Source: Cyanophora paradoxa (lineage: Eukaryota > Glaucocystophyceae > Cyanophorales > Cyanophoraceae). Taken from it: DNA of 64,000 nucleotides. Made by a program: the position numbers and the translations under genes. The DNA is taken from positions 186,001 to 250,000 of the forward strand of contig QPMI01000626.1 of assembly GCA_004431415.1 (NCBI GenBank). The letters run 5' to 3'. Shown here one piece after another: positions 34,802 to 45,301 of this stretch. Positions within the stretch are counted from its first letter, which is position 1. Every line of letters starts with the position of its first letter. Below the pieces are notes generated by a model. It was not told where the DNA came from, did not search any database, and saw only the letters and a program-made list of their open reading frames with translations.

Positions 34802-35065
34802 TTACATAGGAGCACTCACAGTAATTTCGCTTGCCTTCCGAACAGTCCCCCGATTAAACGCTTGCTCTACAATCGCTTCCTTTGTGAGTGGAATTGGAAT
34901 TCCAGCGGCAATACACGATTTAACTTCTTTGTCCACAATCTCATCAATCGCGATTCTTGCCCTATTATGAGCCGCATTATCGATCCAATCCTGAACAGAG
35001 TAGGCACAGTATTCCATTCCCAGTTTTTCAGTCTCAGTTAGAACTACCTGATAGATGTTCGACAT
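34802..35065 (-). CDS. Small hypothetical protein resembling phage structural-gene neighbours
   Basis: 87 residues, MSNIYQVVLTETEKLG to the end. The middle segment VQDWIDNAAHNRARIAIDEI resembles a helix found in small phage proteins near tail-fibre genes. It is the last gene of the leftward adhesin block, 33 bases after the C1q-type fibre gene. Function is unknown. Confidence 0.6.
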   Translation of the reverse strand: MSNIYQVVLTETEKLGMEYCAYSVQDWIDNAAHNRARIAIDEIVDKEVKSCIAAGIPIPLTKEAIVEQAFNRGTVRKASEITVSAPM

Positions 35066-35098
35066 TCTTCTACTTTATGCAGCAGAAATTAATTGAAT

Positions 35099-36067
35099 TT
35101 AATCACTACTTATAAGCTCTCCTGTAAAATAATTAAAAGGAGCAACTACGTTATCTCCATAAATTGATCCACTAACATATAAAGTAACATAATCATTTGC
35201 TGCAAGTGAAATTATAACATCGACAGGAATAAGAGGTCTGTATGAAATAGTGGTTGTCGATACAGAATGACTATATGCAACTATTTTTGTGCCGCTGCCG
35301 TTTTTTCGTATCTCTACTTTTGCAGAGTTATTGTCGTTTAGCCCATTCATTGCTCCAAATGCAAATCTATATTTTCCACTTATCGGAGCTGTGAAAACAC
35401 CAGTTGATGTATTCATGCTTGAATGAGTTAAAAATTGAATTCCAAACGCTGTGATAACACCGGTTGTAACACTGGTGCTCAACGCAACACAGAAACGTGG
35501 ATGGTTCGGAGTAGCAAGATAAGAGTTAGTTCCATTAATACTTATTCCATTCCAGGTGAAGGTTCCAGCATTGGTTGGATTTGTGTATGATGATGTAAAT
35601 GTAGAAGCAATCTTTGCCCCGCCTCTCTTGATCTCAAAATTGTCATTTGCACCCACAGTATCAATCGAATTCGTTTTGATTCCACCAGTGGCTGTAATTG
35701 CTCCATTCACACTCAGTCCAGTCCCAATCCATGCCCCACCACTGTAAACTTGAAAAGCCGCCGAATTCCTATCAGCCGGATTAAAAGCCGTTTTGGAATC
35801 CTGTTGACCTTCATATAGATTATCTTTGGTGACCAGCCCCGAAGATATTGCGGGTCGATTCGATACGATCAGTTCAGTAGCTTTGACGATTCCACCAGCC
35901 TTGTCGGCTCTGAGTTCTTTGACTCTGAGTATCGTGTTTTCATTAAAAGAATCGGTTTTCGCTGTCTCAGTCGAAGGGAATGACTCGTTTAGATCATATA
36001 CAGTGTGTTGCACGTTATGGACAGCACTGGCTGATAAGGAAAACACAGGCGTGAACACAGTCGACAT
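35099..36067 (-). CDS. Fibre protein with C-terminal C1q-like domain
   Basis: 322 residues. The N-terminal two thirds is beta-rich and repetitive with phage-fibre style segments (GTGLSVNGAITATGGIKTNS). The last about 130 residues look like a C1q/TNF-type jelly roll: GVFTAPISGKYRFAFGA, then VTLYVSGSIYGDN and a final FNYFTGELI, matching the pattern of C1q trimer heads. Such heads bind glycans or proteins. It is most likely a trimeric surface fibre for host attachment. The frame is uninterrupted. Confidence 0.75.
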   Translation of the reverse strand: MSTVFTPVFSLSASAVHNVQHTVYDLNESFPSTETAKTDSFNENTILRVKELRADKAGGIVKATELIVSNRPAISSGLVTKDNLYEGQQDSKTAFNPADRNSAAFQVYSGGAWIGTGLSVNGAITATGGIKTNSIDTVGANDNFEIKRGGAKIASTFTSSYTNPTNAGTFTWNGISINGTNSYLATPNHPRFCVALSTSVTTGVITAFGIQFLTHSSMNTSTGVFTAPISGKYRFAFGAMNGLNDNNSAKVEIRKNGSGTKIVAYSHSVSTTTISYRPLIPVDVIISLAANDYVTLYVSGSIYGDNVVAPFNYFTGELISSD

Positions 36068-36087
36068 CTTTTGATTGTTCTTTATTA

Positions 36088-39000
36088 TTACGTGAGAATA
36101 TTATTGTTTTGGAGAGGTCCGACAGCAATCCAATGGAGTTTAAGCGTTCTTTCGTTTTGTGGCACATTCGTATAATTGATCGCCGAATAACAAGTAAATA
36201 TAGCAATCCAGGTGAATTTATTTTTGAAACCAACACGGTTCCCACTCACAAATTCAGCGGAGATATATATGCTATTGGTGAAATCGACACTCGTTAAAAT
36301 AATACTGTTTTCGAGAGTAGCATTAACTATTGGATCACTATAATATGGGGTAGAAAACGTAACGGTTCCTGATGCTGTAAACACTTGCCCTACTGTATAA
36401 ACTTGATTAGGTATAACTACATCCGCTGTCCCTGTTGCACATATGCATTTGCATTTACATAGCTACCGAAATTCGTGAGCAACTCGATGCTGTGATTGTG
36501 AGTAGGTGGCGAAGTAGGTGTGTTTATCAGATCATCATAATTTCCACTTGTAGCCACAGCATGTAGGTTTGGTGTGTTTATCAGATCATCATAATTTCCA
36601 CTTGTAGCCACAGCATGTAGGTTTGGTGTGTTTATCAGATCATCATAATTTCCACTTGTAGCCACAGCATGTAGGTTTGGTGTGTTTATCAGATCATCAT
36701 AATTTCCACTTGTGGCAACAGCATGCAAATTCGGCTTAGTAAATAACCTATCCCATGTCCCATTGAAAGGAAGTGTAGATTCTGATATAATTACACCTTG
36801 ATCAATCCAACGAGGTATATAGCTTGTGAAATCGGGAGGATTTACAAGATCATAGTAATTTCCTGTGTATGCTACACTACTCCAAGTAGGCTTCTCAGTA
36901 ATATCAGTCCATTTACCACTAAATCCCGCCGGGACATCTGTGAGTTCTTTGTAGCTCACCTTTTGTTTTGGTATCGACAGCTCAATGGGCGAGAATGCAC
37001 CCAAAAGCTGATTTTCAGAGGTGAAATACATGAGGTTTTGACTGTTAGGGAAGTCATCCACGACGTTAAAGGTGGAATTCGTGGGTAATTCGAGGCGACT
37101 GATTGGGGTGTTTGGATCTAATACATATTCAGCACCAAGGTGGACAACAGGAAATGTTTGATCATTCGGAGTAGTAACAAAGAAATTAGAAGCATGCACA
37201 TCACCTGCCACAGTTCCACCTGTTAGTGGTAAATAATCATGATCGTGTGAATCAGGTGGATAGGTCGATGGGGGATTGACAATATGCTCCCAGAAATGCT
37301 TGTGAACATTGGGTAATTCAAGTCGACTAAATGGAGTGTTTGGATCTAATACATATTCAGCACCAAGGTGGACAACAGGAAATGTTTGATCATTTGGAGT
37401 GTCCACATAGAAATTCGGAGCATGCACATCACCTGTGAGAGTCCCGCCTGTAAGGGGTAAATAATCCCCAAGAGCCGACGTTAATTCTGTATCTGTTACA
37501 TAATCTTCAAGAATTGCTGCAAGTTCTGTATCGTCTACATAGTTTTTACTTTCGAGGTAATCATCTGTTACCACACCTGAAAGGGTTGTATTGTGTAAGT
37601 TTTTAGCCGCCATTCTCTGATTGACTTCTAAGGCGCCACCTGTTGTTGTTTTAATCCACGCCATCTCGCATTTTCCGTGATCATCTGTGGGTTGTCCCAC
37701 AACAGGAAGATAGTTTACAACTTTCTCCCTTGTGAACACAATCTTAGGTCTTGCTCCATCATATGCGCTTTGATCCGTTACATTTACTTGAATTGCTGCT
37801 GAAAAATCCGCTTCTTGTCCTATTTCTCCTGGGTGATAATTCGTAACATAGATACTGGGGAAAGTATCATTTACTCCTACATTGAAATCGCCACTATACA
37901 CTCCGTTTACGATTGGATCCCTGGGTAATCTTACAGCAAGAGTTCCCACCATCGGTGTGCCTGTTTCACCTGTAAACGACCCATTCAGACTAACATAATG
38001 ATCATTCAAAAATAGCCTTTCAGGTGTATTAATCGATTGGTAAAGTGTGACCCCATTAAAAACATTTCCGATTGCATTCAATTGCGCAAAAACTGGCTGC
38101 TCATCTATTTCCTCCCATGGGTGCCTGTGGTTACTATTGGTAATCTCTGAATAATCATGAGTGTGTTTTCCCGGTGGGAAGGTCGATGGGGGATTTGTGA
38201 TATCTTCCATAAATGCTTATGGGCGAAATCTGTAATATCTGCTTTTGTGTGTTTTTGCTTTGCTAACCAATCTAAAACAACATTCGATGTCGGGTGATTT
38301 GGTAGGTTTGCTTCAATCTTCACAGTGAGATAATCGACTATTACATTACTTCCATTAATATTACTTGCCCATAGGTTACTGCTGTAAATGTTACTTGCAT
38401 AAATGTTACTGCTATAAATATTACTTGTAACTGTAAGGTTTGATGCAATTGTAAGATTAGATGAAATAACACCACCTTTGAGAGACAAGTAATCATGAGT
38501 GTGTGGATCAGGTGGGAAGGTTAATGGTCGATTGGTGATATGCTCCCACAAATGCTCGTGAGAACTGGGTGGATAGGTTAATGGGGCATTGGTGATATGT
38601 TCCCACAAATGCTTGTGAGAATTGGGTAGTTCGATTCGACTAATTGGGGTGTTGTCGCCCAATATAAATTCGGCACCTGTATGCACGACCGGGTTTCTTT
38701 GGATATACATATTTGATGCACCTATTACAGGTGCTATTATGGGCACATCCGAATTAACGAGATTGCAAGTGATGGAGAAAATGGTTTTAGGGGCGAATAG
38801 ATTGCAATCAAAGGTCACAGTAGCTGGATCAATAGTAGGATCGACGTTTGAACAGATCTGAAACATCCACCCACCCACACAGTTGCAATTTAGATTTCGA
38901 AAGACTGTTCCCGCCATTGCATCCACATAGCCAATCCCATTTGCTATGTCATATATGTGACCAAACTCGTAACCAAAAATGTCATTCCACAGGTTGGAAG

Positions 39001-39136
39001 CCATAGCTCCCATCACATACCCTTTTAGATCTACTATCAGGTCATTGGATTCACTGGGTATATTGGCATGGGTTATATAAAAATTATTATCCAATACCGC
39101 ATTCTTTATTGTCGTTTCTACTATGGGTTCAGTCAT
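36088..39136 (-). pseudogene. Giant fibre A (three frames joined by two one-base deletions), lectin-like C-terminus
   Basis: Three consecutive minus-strand frames read as one protein if one base is added at each of two runs: CC at 38,206-38,207 and CCC at 36,430-36,432 (plus-strand letters). The total is then a multiple of three, about 1,016 residues. Evidence for one gene is strong: motifs such as HKHLWEHITN and HTHDY repeat before the break and resume after it in the new frame. The protein has Asn/Ser beta-helix-like repeats (SNIYSSNIYASNIYSSN), phage-fibre LTGGTLTGDVH blocks, and four 18-residue repeats starting NLHAVATSGNYDDLINTP. The last about 100 residues (VTFSTPYY to WIAVGP) look like an H-type lectin domain. 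Likely a receptor-binding fibre. Called broken because the given sequence is; see findings for consensus error as the alternative. Confidence 0.75.
36519..36734. repeat. Four 54-bp tandem repeats in fibre A
   Basis: Units start at 36,519, 36,573, 36,627 and 36,681, each containing TTTATCAGATCATCATAATT and a CACAGCATG block. The fourth is slightly diverged. They encode the 18-residue repeats of fibre A. The near-identity points to recent expansion or gene conversion. Confidence 0.95.
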
Positions 39137-39173
39137 TATACTCTATTATGGAATACTACAAAAATTAAGGTTG

Positions 39174-42100
39174 TTACATAACGTTTGGAACATGTTCATA
39201 TATTCTCCCTTCTCGCTGTGCCATTTCCGCCATAAAGTCTCTATCATTGTTCATCGTTTGCTCTGCCAATTCTTGTGCTCGTGATTTTTTGGGTGCTGCC
39301 CTATTTGCTGGTGGTCGGTCAGTCCTCACAACACTAAGACCATGCCCTCGGCTGATCTCACCTCTAAGCCCACATCTCCTTCGGCTGTTTGGGTCACATT
39401 AAGCTCTGGTGTTGAGTATTTATTACCTGCTCCTGCAATGGTTCTGTCTATGCAAGCACAACATAAAGCTCGGAATTTGTATGCAAGCACAAGCCAAGAG
39501 CACCGAGAATCGGCAAGAGAATCATAAGCACTAACGTTCCTGGATCTGTTCCCGGTGCCCCGACTGGATTTGTAGGATTCGTGGGATTATTAGGTGGTGT
39601 GTTTGGATCTGGATTAGTTGTAGGGGGATCTTGTGAATCGGGATCTGGGTTAGGCTGGTTCGGATTTGGATCATTTGGTGGCGGCTCTGTCGACCCTGCT
39701 TATGAGGTCGGCGCTGTGTATGCATTTGCAAACACGATGGGAGCCGTCGCTGGATTTCCTGTGGAGGATCCTGAGATTGCACCATAGGTATCTGCGAGAT
39801 ACTTGTATAATTCCTGTGTCACAGGTGGATTGCTCACAGATCGACACACCCAAATATTGCATGTGGTGTCATAGACTGTGTCCCTGATAAAAGGCGGTAG
39901 AGCCGTCCCACTGAATGACTCAAAGAGTCCATTTCGCGATAGCAACCTATGTCCTGTATCACAATTTCCACCCTCAAAATATTTGGTAGCCGAAATCGCA
40001 CCTTGCACATAAATATTGCATGTCGAATGCAATCCAATGTTATTTAGGTTAGGAGTGTATCTGTCATCAAGCCGGACAGTGCACACCCATGGGGAAGCGG
40101 TTTTTATATATTTCTTATCGCCTGCTGTGATCACATCAGTGTTTGGGTGGCTTTCGATTTGGGTAGCAATAGACTCATATTTGTAAGAGTAATAAACTAA
40201 GAGACCATCTGTGGAGGATGTAAAATAAAAGAAGTCTCTCATGAAGTCTGTGGATCCAAAGAAGTCAGCATTGGTCGATGTTAGGGTGACTCTGGGATAG
40301 CTCATGTTGACAGTCTCAGAAGGATATGGAATATATGAGGTGTAATTACGATTGAAAAGATAATAGTGAAATCCATCTGAGACATTCGAGTGAGTGGGCA
40401 AGGTGACTGTTAAGGTCTTACTGCGATTCTCAAACGTGTTCTGTATGACAATGTTGCAAGTATTAATATATCGAGAATCGAAAAAGTAATTATTTGTAAC
40501 TCGATTATCGATCAGAGTCGCATTGGTTCCATTAAATACGAAATTCTGCCCATTTATTCTCGTAGTATGAATGTCGGTAACATCGAGAGGATACCTTATT
40601 TTTAATCGGTCTTCGGGGTCAAATCGCGGAATAGTTCCTGTTGCCTTCCAACTGATAGTAAAGGGAGGAGCAAGGGACACTGCTGGGATAACAGAGAGAT
40701 TAAATTTCGAAAAATACAACCCAACAGGGTATGATGTCAGAGCATATGTCACTGTTGCATTTCCTACAAGTGTAAAGCCGGTGGTTGTTATGTTAGTTGC
40801 AACAAATGGGGAGTAGCCGGCTGGTGCATTTTGAAGTGATGTAGCTGACCCATCATTGACCACATACAAATTCGTGTCTGTTATTTCAATAGTAGGAGGG
40901 GAAACAAATGGTGTCTCAAATGTGAAATTAAAATTCGCTGGAACCCTGCAAGATATCTATATGTTGTTGCTGATATCTCGGATGCCTGGAATACTTTGCT
41001 TCCACTCCGCACTACATTACTTGTGTCTTTCACATTGTGGTATGAGATGCTGGGAGTTGGGGAGAGCACCAACGAAATAGCATCTGGTAAATCAGACTTT
41101 GTTATATACAGTTCTCTGAGAAACTCCTTTCTAAAAGGGGCGGTCAGTTCTCCAATAGTAGCCGATGATCCTGCGACCACAATATTACAGGTGTTTGCAC
41201 TCAAAGAGTAAACTGTGTTCCACCTTAAAGAATTCGCCCCAAGATCGAAATTCTGTGAGAAGGGCACGATATTGCTACCTTGTAAATCTCGGTAAACCTT
41301 TACTCTGGGTTTGCTATCGAATACAGGGCTAATGTAATTGATGTTAAGAGTGAAACTAATAGTAGCTTCGGAACTCAATGAGTTGTTTCGGATGATAAGT
41401 AAATTGTATGTCTCGTTAATGACAAACGAAACCTGAAACCCTGTGGAGGTGACATTTTGGATAAATGCTTTATTAGATTCATTATTGTTATAGATAGGAT
41501 TATAATAAGTAGTGTGATCCACCAATGAAACAGTGGGTATATTCGTCTCGAAACCTGTGACACCCAACTGATCCCAAGTGAATGTATATGTAGGTTTGCC
41601 TACATAAGCGACATAGACCCCATTTGCGAGCTGCTGAGGGTATCCCTCGACAGTGTAGGTCTCAGTTTGCGAAACCGAGCGGGAAAGGTTACTATTATAG
41701 TCGGTGTAGCTGATCAGTGCATTATCACTGGTGAGAATCTGATTAGGTCGGAGTGAGTGATTAAATGGAAGGATTAAATTGGAGGCAAACATGGAAACTC
41801 CATGCACCTCTGACCATCTCAGATTCGAGAGACCAATTCGGTATGCGTTATCAATAGAAGGGTAAATGTTCCTTTTCGATAGAATATGGGCTAAGGTAAT
41901 TGCAAGCGCTCCATCTGCTGCAAACAGAGCATTAATTTCGGATTGCAAAGCGGCGATTTCGGTAGTGTGGGTCGTGAGGGTTCCATCCTGGCTGGAATCT
42001 TTGGTGTTCTTGCTCCTCTCGAACTCCAAAAACGCCTTTACGATGTCCTTGCCCAAAAGATCGTTTATATTGTCTCTGGTAATGTGAACATGGTCTTTTC

Positions 42101-42896
42101 TCAGTGCCTGTTTCTCTGTGGTAAAAGCCGGAATTTCTTCTGCAAATGATATAGTCGTTTTATCAAGTGCTAAGGATCTCACATTCGGAGCATTGGCGCC
42201 AATTATATCGACAACGTTCCCATTTTCGACAATTTCTAAGGTCGGTTTCGCGGGGTCTAATGTGAAAACACCCTCTGTTATCTGGGGAACCGATTCGCTC
42301 TTCTGAATCACAAAGGATTCGATGTTTAGGTTACAGGTTGCGACATTGGTGGCGAAAAACGACTCGGAGTTGAGCGAGTTTACATTTAGGGTATCCGTAG
42401 TGATGTTACTTGCTGTAATGTTACTCGTCGTTAGATTACCTGCTGAGAGATCATGGACGACCTCTACCTTTGTTTTCCGTGTGGATACTCCCGCTATAAG
42501 TGTGCTATTATCCACGATTCTCATAGCTGCATTTTGGAAACCGCTCTCATCTTGAATGAAGAAGTTTAAGCGACCTCTATCGAATGCTTTCGGGATGTTC
42601 CTACGATTATATCGCACCGTTTTCGGTAGCTGGCGGGTTGCCTGAATGCTGGCGACTCTGTTTCGTTCGTTATCATCAAGTAAAAAGTCGATTCCAAGTT
42701 TATGATCCCCTTTCTCGACGTTCATTAACTGCAAAGCTGCGGGTCTGCTCGGTGTTCCACTGACTGGATCTTCGCGGTCTGCATTGAAGTTTATTTTCAG
42801 AGACCCGCGAATTTCAGTGTTTACCTGATCAGTGTCCTCTATCTGAGTGGTCGAATTAATAACTCGTGCATCTGGTCGCGGATTCAGGAACGACAT
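39174..42896 (-). pseudogene. Giant fibre B with P/N/D-rich stalk and membrane anchor; broken
   Basis: Starts at ATG 42,896 (MSFLNPRPDARVINSTTQIE). The frame runs to about 40,946, where a CCC run (40,944-40,946, plus letters) lacks one base; the next frame continues to an in-frame TAA at about 39,700. Past that stop the same frame encodes a Pro/Asn/Asp-rich stalk (STEPPPNDPNPNQPNP) and a hydrophobic segment LVLMILLPILGALGL. Two more apparent one-base losses (near 39,490 and 39,340) lead to the end NVM-stop at 39,174. With three bases added the length is a multiple of three, about 1,240 residues. The N-terminal half has SNITASNITTDTLNVNSLNS-type repeats. Likely a surface fibre or spike; the anchor is unexpected for a capsid fibre. 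The TAA could instead be the genuine end. Confidence 0.6.
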
Positions 42897-42939
42897 CCTC
42901 TTTATAAACAAAGAAGATATATAAGAAGTATATAAGATA
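42897..42939. promoter_or_regulatory. 43-bp divergent promoter, fibre B / phospholipase
   Basis: The two start codons are 43 bases apart. The gap contains TTTATAAA and repeated TATATAAG elements (AGATATATAAGAAGTATATA), suitable as TATA boxes in both directions. Confidence 0.6.
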
Positions 42940-44433
42940 ATGAAGACCGTTCTCGCTTTGAGTGGAGGGGGGTCGCGTGGAATAATCGAGGCTGCTATAC
43001 TGGCACAGATTGAAGCCCAAACCGGTAAACGAATCCAACAGCTATTCGACTGCTTTGCGGGAACATCCACAGGTGGATTAATCGCGCTCCTATTGAATAT
43101 CAAGGGAACCGATGGCGCCCCTAAATATACAGCCACTGATATTCTGGCGCTATACAAAGCAAAGCTACCGCTGATTTTCGCGAATCCACGAGTGCTTACA
43201 TCGATTGTACAGCGCCCAAAGTACGAAGCAACTAACTTAGAAGCGGTGGCTCTCGAACTCTGCGGCTCAGCGACCATGGCGGATCTCTATAAACCCACCA
43301 TCGTGACTGCGTTCGACACGGTCTTAATGTCCCCCGTTTTTATTTCAAGCAACGATGAAGATATTAATGGGATGCTTGTGCGCGATGCTGCAAGGGCTAC
43401 CTCGGCTGCTCCGACCTATTTCGAGCCGAAACAAGTCACAGTCGCCGGAAGAACATACTGTTTAATTGATGGTTGCATGAGTGGAAATAATTCGCCCGGG
43501 GTTTGCGGCTACACATTCGCCCGCACTTTATTCGGAAACTCTTGCGAGGAGGAGCTTATCGTGGTCTCGATTACGGCGGGTCACGTCCAAGACTCTGATA
43601 AGGCGACATCTGGATATTCGTACGACACTATGAAAAATTGGGGGATCGTGCAATGGATGCTAAGCGCCACAGGATCGCCAATTCTCAGCATGTTCTTAGA
43701 GTCGAGTGATCTAAACGCCCACGTAAAGCTACTGGAACTTTTACCCAGAAACGATGATCAGAATTACGATCGCTACTATAAGCTGAGCGTTCCTTTACCG
43801 AAAGATAAAATGACCCTCGATACTATCACAACGACGCACTTGCAATATTTAGAAACGGAAGCGCTCGCCTTTGTTTCCGCACAGCAAACGTATTTTAATG
43901 CGATGTATTCAGTGCTGACAATGAATTTATCAGAGGGCGACGTTCCCATAATTAATCTGTCCGGGTGCACAGATGTAAGCGCACCCCCGGAGTCCAACTG
44001 GGTGCCGCTCGATAATAGCGCTTTTATTGCGGAATTCGGGACAGCCTCCAATGCCCGCTGGTCGAATGCTACGGGGTGGGTGGGATTTACCAACCCGCCG
44101 CAAGGTAGTAGGTCGGGAGGCAATTATTTACGCATCGATTTTCCGCGTCTGTTTATGCTTTCCTCTATAAAAATGAAGCCGGCTGCGAATGGAAACTACA
44201 TTAAAACGTTTGAGATCGATTACCAATTAACTCCGGGAGTGTCGGCACTTGTCACATACACAGAAGCCGGCGCGACGAGAGTGTTTACCAATGCAAATCA
44301 AATAGCCGGAAGTGCCGATCCTGACGAACATTTCTTAGCGAACCCGAGATCTGTGAGAACCCTCGTAATCTGGGTGCTCACGACGAACGTAGCTTCGGCA
44401 TGCCGAATAGATTTCGAGGGCTACTATGTGTGA
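42940..44433 (+). CDS. Patatin-like phospholipase fused to a discoidin-like domain
   Basis: 497 residues, uninterrupted. The N-terminal patatin domain has the oxyanion loop GGGSRG (residues 9-14), the nucleophile elbow GTSTGG (Ser43) and the dyad Asp in DGC (about residue 177). This is the complete Ser-Asp lipid acyl hydrolase set; family enzymes cleave phospholipid or galactolipid acyl chains. From about residue 345 the C-terminus looks like a discoidin / F5-8C beta-sandwich (SNARWSNATGWVGFTNPPQG, then LRIDFPRLFMLSSIKMKP, then VWVLTTNVASACRIDF-like end), a glycan- or lipid-binding fold. The gene lies inside the adhesin/capsid block and ends 6 bases from the convergent minor-capsid gene. I infer a virion-associated enzyme that breaches a host membrane; a role in lipid remodelling or egress is possible. 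Confidence 0.85.
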   Translation: MKTVLALSGGGSRGIIEAAILAQIEAQTGKRIQQLFDCFAGTSTGGLIALLLNIKGTDGAPKYTATDILALYKAKLPLIFANPRVLTSIVQRPKYEATNLEAVALELCGSATMADLYKPTIVTAFDTVLMSPVFISSNDEDINGMLVRDAARATSAAPTYFEPKQVTVAGRTYCLIDGCMSGNNSPGVCGYTFARTLFGNSCEEELIVVSITAGHVQDSDKATSGYSYDTMKNWGIVQWMLSATGSPILSMFLESSDLNAHVKLLELLPRNDDQNYDRYYKLSVPLPKDKMTLDTITTTHLQYLETEALAFVSAQQTYFNAMYSVLTMNLSEGDVPIINLSGCTDVSAPPESNWVPLDNSAFIAEFGTASNARWSNATGWVGFTNPPQGSRSGGNYLRIDFPRLFMLSSIKMKPAANGNYIKTFEIDYQLTPGVSALVTYTEAGATRVFTNANQIAGSADPDEHFLANPRSVRTLVIWVLTTNVASACRIDFEGYYV

Positions 44434-44439
44434 CAGCGC

Positions 44440-45285
44440 TTAATCGGTGATCACTTCGAGCTGGAACGAGTATGAGAGACCGTTTATATCTGCAACAGAG
44501 CCCCGCCATTTTCGAAGCGAAATTGTGAGACGATCTAAATCGAGTTGCGATGTGACATTTACGAAAGGGATGCTTGCGCTCGGTTCGTGGTAAAAGGAAT
44601 ATCTACCAAAGTCCGAGTTCATCTGAATTCGCAATAGATAGGAGTCGTCGAAATTGTTCTGTCTCCCAGTAACCGCTGCGAATTTGGTAAACGGGCGGAG
44701 CTCTTCGATATCAAGGTAAATATATGGAATTGCATTAAAGTCGACCATTTTCGGGCATATAATCGCGTAGCGACTGGGGTAATCTCTGAGTGGAACCGGC
44801 ACTGGTTCTGGTGTGCTGGCGTAAACCACTCCGGGTTCTATGCCGAGACAGTCACAGAACTCCTGGTCTGAGGACTCTAATGTAAAAGGGCTATTCGGAG
44901 ATGAGAACACGAAGCGGTTCGTAGACAGAGCGAGAGAATAGGAAACCGGGAAGAGACCGAGAGGATTAAAAGAACCGCCTGAAAAACCGAGTAAAGCATC
45001 ACTGTTTAAAGCTCTCTCTTTCGGATATCGTTCGTTATCAGCATCGACGTAATAATAATCGTTTACGCTGGGAATCGGTGCTATCATTTTGGATGCGGGG
45101 ATTACTGTGGGCTCTTCGTTCAAAAGCGTTATAGTTATTGTCTGATCGGGCGGAACAACATAAGAGCTATTGGGAATCTCAGCTGATAGCACACGAAATC
45201 GCCTTACATTATTAAGGCGCGTTTTCAAGTGCAGCACGCCGTTTTCAAGGTCTCTACTGTCGCAATTTATTGTTATTCTTTTCAT
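44440..45285 (-). CDS. Minor capsid (penton-type) protein, copy 1
   Basis: 281 residues. The N-terminus MKRITINCDSRDLENGVLHL, then VRRFRVLSAEIPNSSYVV, follows a pattern seen in PLV/NCLDV structural proteins: I-x-x-x-S-x-D-R, then a strand, then A-x-I-P-N. The C-terminus ends YSFQLEVITD, paralleling the HYFTFEIET ending of the divergent neighbour. A penton or minor jelly-roll capsid role is inferred from this pattern and from its position beside the other capsid genes. Its start codon is only 16 bases from that of the divergent paralogue. Confidence 0.6.
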   Translation of the reverse strand: MKRITINCDSRDLENGVLHLKTRLNNVRRFRVLSAEIPNSSYVVPPDQTITITLLNEEPTVIPASKMIAPIPSVNDYYYVDADNERYPKERALNSDALLGFSGGSFNPLGLFPVSYSLALSTNRFVFSSPNSPFTLESSDQEFCDCLGIEPGVVYASTPEPVPVPLRDYPSRYAIICPKMVDFNAIPYIYLDIEELRPFTKFAAVTGRQNNFDDSYLLRIQMNSDFGRYSFYHEPSASIPFVNVTSQLDLDRLTISLRKWRGSVADINGLSYSFQLEVITD

Positions 45286-45301
45286 AATCTATTATAGTAA
45301 G
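45286..45301. promoter_or_regulatory. 16-bp divergent spacer between two minor-capsid genes
   Basis: Only AATCTATTATAGTAAG-like sequence separates the two start codons. A TATTATAG box is present, but full promoters must overlap the coding starts. The TTATAGTAA part resembles the sequence before the start at 49,960. Confidence 0.5.

Noticed and set aside
36088-36384. Independent small lectin-like gene
   Set aside because: Its only start is a GTG, and its frame continues upstream without a stop into the end of fibre A, joined by one missing base at 36,430-36,432.
39531-39785. 84-residue Gln/Ile-rich minus-strand protein
   Set aside because: It is the shifted frame of the P/N/D-rich stalk of fibre B.
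40881-43277. 798-residue frame starting at 43,277
   Set aside because: The part before 42,896 runs antisense through the intact phospholipase gene; ATG 42,896 is the natural fibre B start.
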